Of a stretch of 64,000 nucleotides of DNA, positions 58,413 to 64,000 are shown in pieces. The stretch spans positions 124,001-188,000 of the forward strand of contig LLEY01000066.1 in assembly GCA_001414485.1 (NCBI GenBank). The letters run 5' to 3'. This DNA comes from Calycina herbarum. Taxonomy: Eukaryota > Ascomycota > Leotiomycetes > Helotiales > Pezizellaceae. The position numbers and the translations under genes were made by a program. Numbering within the stretch: position 1 is the stretch's first letter; every line of letters starts with the position of its first letter. The notes under the pieces were generated by a model. The model was given only the letters and a program-made list of their open reading frames with translations, was not told the DNA's origin and did no database searches.

Positions 58413-61400
58413 CTATCCCCTTCTTAGCCTAGCGTGTCTCTATACTAGAATATAAACCTAAAATATATTCGTTAGAAAGATATTAACCTTTCTTTATATA
58501 TAAATATATTCTCTTTATATACTAAACGAAAAGAGCGTTTAGCTCTTACTATATAGATCGAATCTATATAACGTCTAGCTAAGACTTACTCTTTTTGTTA
58601 TAAACAGTCTTATTAATACTTCCTAGAGCTCTTTAAATCCTCTCGCTGTTTTAAGTATATTCGGTTAAAAAGGTTCTATAATAGCCTCGGCTATCTTATC
58701 GTTCCTGTCTCTAGGTCTTAAAAAGCTGTATATTGATTTTTTTTTAGCCTTATATATAAACGATTCTCTATTACTCCTCCGAGTTCTTCTCCTTCGAGTC
58801 CTTCTCTCGAGTCCTCTTCTTCCTAGTTTCCTATCTTTGAGATAGCTCCTTTTGTTAAACAAGTACTTTCTAATAATATGTTCTTATCTAACCCTGGTTC
58901 TAAGTTCTAGGCAGCCCTAGGTTTTATTAGTAGAACTTCTAAAGTTCTCTTAGGTAATAGTTAAGGTTACTTTTTAGTTCTTATATATTCTCTAAATATA
59001 AGTAGTCTAACTATTTAATTAAATACTTAATCTTATCTCTAATAATTTTATAGTTAAGAATTCTTTTAACTTCGTATTCAGCGTTTAGATTAACTAGTTA
59101 TATTTCTATAAATAAGGCTAGTAGTGCTCCTAGTAGTACTGGTTTAAGTAAGGATATATAGAATACTAGGTAGATGTTTATTATTCTTAGTAGTACTAAT
59201 TTATAATTTAAAGATCTCTTAACTCGTTTAATTTTAAATAGTCTAAGTTTTTTATAATCTAGTTTATTACTTAGTCTTTTTATATCGATGTTTTTCTATA
59301 CTAAGTAGACTTTATCTCTCTCTTTTAGCGTTAGCTCCTAACTACGTCGTTTATTATAGTAGTATATATTTCTTTTAACTATAAACTATAAATCCTTTAT
59401 AAGTTTCTTATATAGACTTTTAATTTATATCTAAAGTTAGCGTAGAATAGTATAATAAGTGTTATTTCTATTATTAAACTATTATAAGTAAACTATGCTA
59501 AGAGTAGTAGTTCTACCTAGTTATCTTACTAGTAGTTTATATAATAATAAAGGTATATTTTAACTACTTAATTTATCTGTTTATTTCCTTTATTTATTTA
59601 AGAGTAGAAAGCTATAGAGAGCTTTCTTTTTATATCTAATCGTTTTATAAGAGCGATCTAAAATTTTAAGATAAAGAGCTTATCTCTATTTAAGAGTATT
59701 TCTTTAGATAGTCTATATCTTAAGACTACTTCTCTAAAAAATACGAATACTAATTCCTTAGCTATACTTAACTTTATATATACTATTAAAATTATATATT
59801 TTATAAGTTATTCTATAATAACTAGGATCGCGTTATACTTAACTCTTATTATTAGATCTTTAGATTTTAGTAATTTAATAATAAAATCTATAGATATTAA
59901 TTTCTAAGGTATTTATAGTATTAGAGTAGTATTTATCTATCTATAAAGAGTATAGTAGGAAGCCTTATTCCTAGTATAGATATTATATTCTACTATTACC
60001 TTCTTAACTATCGTAGATAACTAATTAATATAGTAGTATTATCTTATTCTCTAGAAGGTTCTACGAATTCCTTAGTAACTATAAGTAGGCGTAGTATAGT
60101 ATTCTTATATAAATTCTTTTACGTATAAGCTAGGAACCTATAATTTCCCTTTTATATACTAGTTATAACCTTTATATATATTCTAAATTTTATCTATTTA
60201 GATGTTGTTTATTACTACTATCTTATATATAGTAGATACTAAGTCTCTATTCTTAAGAGTTTTTAAGATTATAATCTTCTTATACTCTTTATTTCCCTTA
60301 TATCTAGGTTTCTAGCTAAGAGTATTAGCTTAAGTATTTAACGTTCTCTTTATATATTAAATAATAATATTAAATCCTTCTAATATCTCTAACTATCTAG
60401 CTAATTATCTTATTATAAGTTCCTTAGTTATTATAAACGTCTTAAGGTTCTCGTAGTCGAATAAAACTATAACTTAGTATTTTACTAGCTATAAATAAAT
60501 TCTCTAATATTCTAAAGCTAATACTATAGTAAGTAATTCTTTATTAAAGATATTATAGTTTTATTATACTAGATTAAATATTTTTAAATAATATATAATA
60601 AATATAAGTTTTCTCTTATTATTTAGTTATAAGTAAATCGTATCTACTACTATATCTAAGGTATCTATTTCGATTATACTAGGTTTATCTACGTTAAAAT
60701 CGTATAAGATAGGTTTTTCTATAAATTTTACTTTAATTTTCTAAAAAGCATCTTTTACTTATTTATTCTATATAAACTTAATAGCCTTCTTAACTAGTAC
60801 TAACATTAGTTTAGTAATCTTTATATAGTCTTAGATAAATAGATAGTAAAAGTTTATAAATCTAAGGAAGGACTATATATCTTTTATATTCTCTAGTAAC
60901 TTCTAGTTTAAGATATCTTAGATCTTTACTAGATTTATTTCTATTTTTTCTAGGCTAAATACCTATTCTAGAAAAAGTGTCTAAGTTACTTTAAACTCGT
61001 ATTTTAAGAGTTTTAACTAAGAGTTTACTTTTTTAAGTTATTATAAAACCTCTCTAATATATCTCTTATATTCTTCTTCTTTTTCTAAGAAGATTAAGAT
61101 ATTATCTAGGTAATAGATTACTATTACTCTTAGAAGATCTTCTAAAATATTATTATTTTATCTCTAATATATAGCTAGTATATTATAAAGTCTAAATAGT
61201 ATAACTATATATTTATAAAAGCCTAATAGTAAGGTAAATACTGTTTTCTATTTATCTCTAACTTTTATTCGTATAAGTCTATAAGCGTTTTATTAATTTA
61301 GTTTTATAAATCGTACTATCTTATCTAACTTATTCTATAAGTATTAGCTAGGTAGTAGCAGATAAGTGTTCTTAACTATAGTATAATTTACTTCTTAATA

Positions 61401-64000
61401 ATTAATATATACTCTTCTATCTAGGTTATCTTTCTTCTTAATAATAAGTATATTTAAGGTAATTAGTAACTTAGATTTTCTAATATATCCCTTCTTAATA
61501 CCTTCTTTTATATAACTTTCTATTCTCTATAGGCTTTTCTAGTTATATAACTGAAGCTTCTACTTTAAGAGATAATAACTCTCTTTTAATTTAATCTTAT
61601 AATCTTATAAGCAATGTTTTAGTAAAGCTTATAAGTCTTCTAAGTTTTTAAACAAAGCTTTAAATTCTCTATACTATATAGGTATTTCGTTATTAGCTTT
61701 CTTACTAACCTGTAGAGGACTCTAGGTAAGGTGTCTTAGTGCTTTAAAAGAGGTAACGCTAACCTTGTTCTAGTCTTAAAGTTATAAACGCAAACCTATG
61801 TATTTATATTAACTAAAGGCTATTTTTCTAACCTTCTAATCGATTTCTAGATTATATTCCTAAATCTATAATATACTAAGTATTACTTCCTTACTCTCTA
61901 TTTTAATAATATTAAATTATATATCTAAATAGTATTCTTTAATATTAACTTTTACTAGAATAGTTTATTAATTAATAATTCTATTTTAGTATATAATATC
62001 TATTCTATTAACTACTCTTAGACGATATAGTCTTATTCTTTTAATTAGAACGTTTAGCTTCTCTTAAGCTATTAGGGAAATAAAGTTGCTCGTTACTTCT
62101 AAGTCTATTATAACTTATAACTTTTTTCCTTATATTTCTATAGTTACTATTAACTATCTTTCTTCTAAAGTAGTATTTAACTTTACTTTAATATATTAGA
62201 CTTTAAAAGATCGATTTTCTCGATTATAATTCTTTCTCTTCTCGTTCTTATACTATAGAAAGAGTCTTACTCTTTCCTTATTAGTATATACTACTTTATA
62301 TACTAATCTATATTCTACGATTCCTATAGTTTTAGGAATTCCTCTTATAAATCGCTTTAGTATTTGTTTATAATTATATTAGATTTATTTATAACTGGTT
62401 TCTAAAATAGTTTCTATAGACTATAGTTCTTCTATATATAGATAATCTAAAGTAGCTTCTAGTATACTTATTTCTAGTTTTATATATTAAACTTTAAATA
62501 TATAGTCTCTTAAATTCTTCTCTCTAACAGCTCGAATCCGGGACTAAGGAAAGAATACTACTCCTTTATTATTAGATAAAGCTACCTCGTATATCTAATA
62601 ATATTCTACTATTCTAGTAGGTTCTAGTAAAATTCCTTTGAATCGTTTCTATAATAACTAATCTAAGGTTAGACTTAGTTTATATTATATCTATTATACT
62701 ATTATTTCGTAAATTGTTTCTACGAACTATAGTTCTTCTATTAATAGATAATATAATTCTTCTAGTTCCGTTTTAGCTTATCTGGTTATATTAAGCTCTC
62801 TTCGCTCCTAGAATAGTATACTAAACAGTTATTATAAGCTATATTTTCTAAATACTAGCCTATTATTTCTAATTAACATAACTACGATATATTATTTAAA
62901 TTCCTCTAGTATAACATCTTTAGATAGTATTTTAAAGAAAGAGGTTTTAATTCGTCTCTTAAATCCTATTAGAACTTACTATGTCTATATACTGATTTTA
63001 TCTAAAATATTATATATTCTCTATATATCCTCTACTTTAGAGTAGCTAGGTTTTTTAATTAGTTATCGTTTATATTCTAGTTCTTTCTCTTTAATAGTTT
63101 TCTATCTAGTAATTAGACTAACTAGAGTTATTATTTTAGAGTTATTACTTATAACTATATATATTATTAAGATAGTTAGATTAACTCCTCGTATTATATA
63201 AGAACTCTAGAAGTCTAGCTTCTAGTTATTAATATATACTTATTAATTTCCTTATTTAAAGGTTTTAAGAAAAACCTAAGTTTCTCTAACTTTGAGATCT
63301 TTATTTTTTATCTCTTCTTCTATACTAGAAGATAAATCTAATGTTTCTAATAAACTTATTAATAGTAGTAATTCGTATTCTATTTAAGAATGTTATTTAA
63401 ATAACTCTACTAATTATATATTATAATTTTCTTTAAGAAGTAGATTCTTATTATTATTAGTATCTTATATACTACTAAATTCTTTATTATTTTTAATCTA
63501 GGTTTTATATTCTTATACTTTAAGTTCCTTATTTATAAGTTTAATACGATCGGTTAAGGCTACCTATTATTAAATAGTAGTATTGATTTATTTCTTTCTC
63601 TTAGAGTCTTTCTTCTTACTATACCTATTTACTCTATAGCTAAGGCAGCTATAGTTATAATATAAGTTCTACTCGTGTTAACGATTTCGCTCTTCCTAGG
63701 AAAGTCCTCCTTTCTTTAGAAAGGTTTTCTTTTATATAGCGTTTACCTTCTTACTATACTTAGCGTAGGAGTGCTTCTACTTTCCTAATCTCTTACTCTT
63801 TTCTCTATACTTAGAGTTACTCTTCCTAAATTCGTATAAGCAGTTATCTAACTAAACAACTTCCTTAATTATATCTATAATAGTTAAGAACTATATATTC
63901 TACTTAGCTATTTCCTTATAGATATATATCTTTAATCCTCTATAGAAGAGTTCTATAAGAGTAATAGTATTCTATTCCGACTTTGTTCTATACTATTAGA
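57951..64000 (-). mobile_element. LTR element E: A-family chromovirus, runs off the window
   Basis: Co-linear with element A from LTR to gag (58413-64000 corresponds to 1549-6011 plus 17795 onward), but without the B insertion. The RT motif (RIP-altered YLDN) reads on the minus strand near 61100 and a gag zinc-knuckle region near 63650. A short open frame at 58665-58862 lies in the 3' part. Frames elsewhere are closed. Its insertion truncated D tail to tail. Confidence 0.88.

Noticed and set aside
58665..58862. 65-codon minus frame inside element E
   Set aside because: It is the only open piece of a RIP-degraded retroelement, starts inside a damaged region and is part of the element's 3' end rather than a host gene.

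Overview
The window looks like a chromosome segment of a filamentous ascomycete (Pezizomycotina; a Leotiomycete is my guess, not shown by the sequence). The evidence is short 49-105 bp GT-AG introns with CTAAC/CTAAT branch points, a PDR-type ABC transporter, a Spherulin-4 protein, a fungal GH27 alpha-galactosidase, and two large AT-rich blocks. In those blocks nearly every CA and TG dinucleotide has become TA, the signature of repeat-induced point mutation (RIP). A gene island of about 28 kb (19.5-47.7 kb) lies between the two RIP blocks (1-19.3 kb and 47.8-64 kb).

Left block: three LTR retrotransposons are nested inside one another, and each keeps its 5-bp target duplication. Element A (1086-19487, minus strand, duplication GTAAG, 463-bp LTRs) contains element B (6017-17789, minus, CTAAT, 272-bp LTRs), which contains element C (10901-16430, plus, GTATC, 241-bp LTRs). 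All three are Ty3/gypsy; A and C carry recognisable chromodomains (chromoviruses). All are full of stop codons.

Gene island, left to right: a zinc-ribbon pseudogene at the RIP border; a RING-finger reading frame with two tandem stops near its 5' end; a small two-exon orphan; a weak 119-codon ORF; a tRNA-Ser(AGA) whose T arm is split by a 50-bp sequence that looks exactly like a spliceosomal intron; a secreted 278-aa protein with 12 cysteines in the mature part; a three-exon SRA-YDG protein; a long gene-poor stretch with tandem and inverted repeats and a small RIP relic; a three-exon PDR (ABCG) transporter of 1481 aa; a Spherulin-4-like protein with a poly-aspartate tail; a secreted GH27 alpha-galactosidase; and a phytanoyl-CoA dioxygenase-family protein. 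No biosynthetic cluster or operon-like logic is evident. The genes look like independent accessory or metabolic functions: polymer use, efflux, secretion and a modified-DNA reader.

Right block: a Tc1/mariner copy with exact TA duplication (47790-49147); a RIP-killed pogo/Fot1 transposase (about 49.4-50.75 kb); a plus-strand copy of the element A family (D, 50878-57950) that has lost part of its 5' LTR and everything after mid-integrase, and is interrupted by a second pogo/Fot1 element (54961-56818) with 48-bp terminal inverted repeats and TA duplication; and a minus-strand copy of the same family (E, from 57951) running off the window.

The most unusual observation is the tRNA-Ser T-arm insertion. 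Its GTAAGC donor, CTAAT branch site, TAG acceptor, exact 50-bp length and 9-nt branch-to-acceptor spacing match the mRNA introns of neighbouring genes, and its removal restores a fully paired tRNA.
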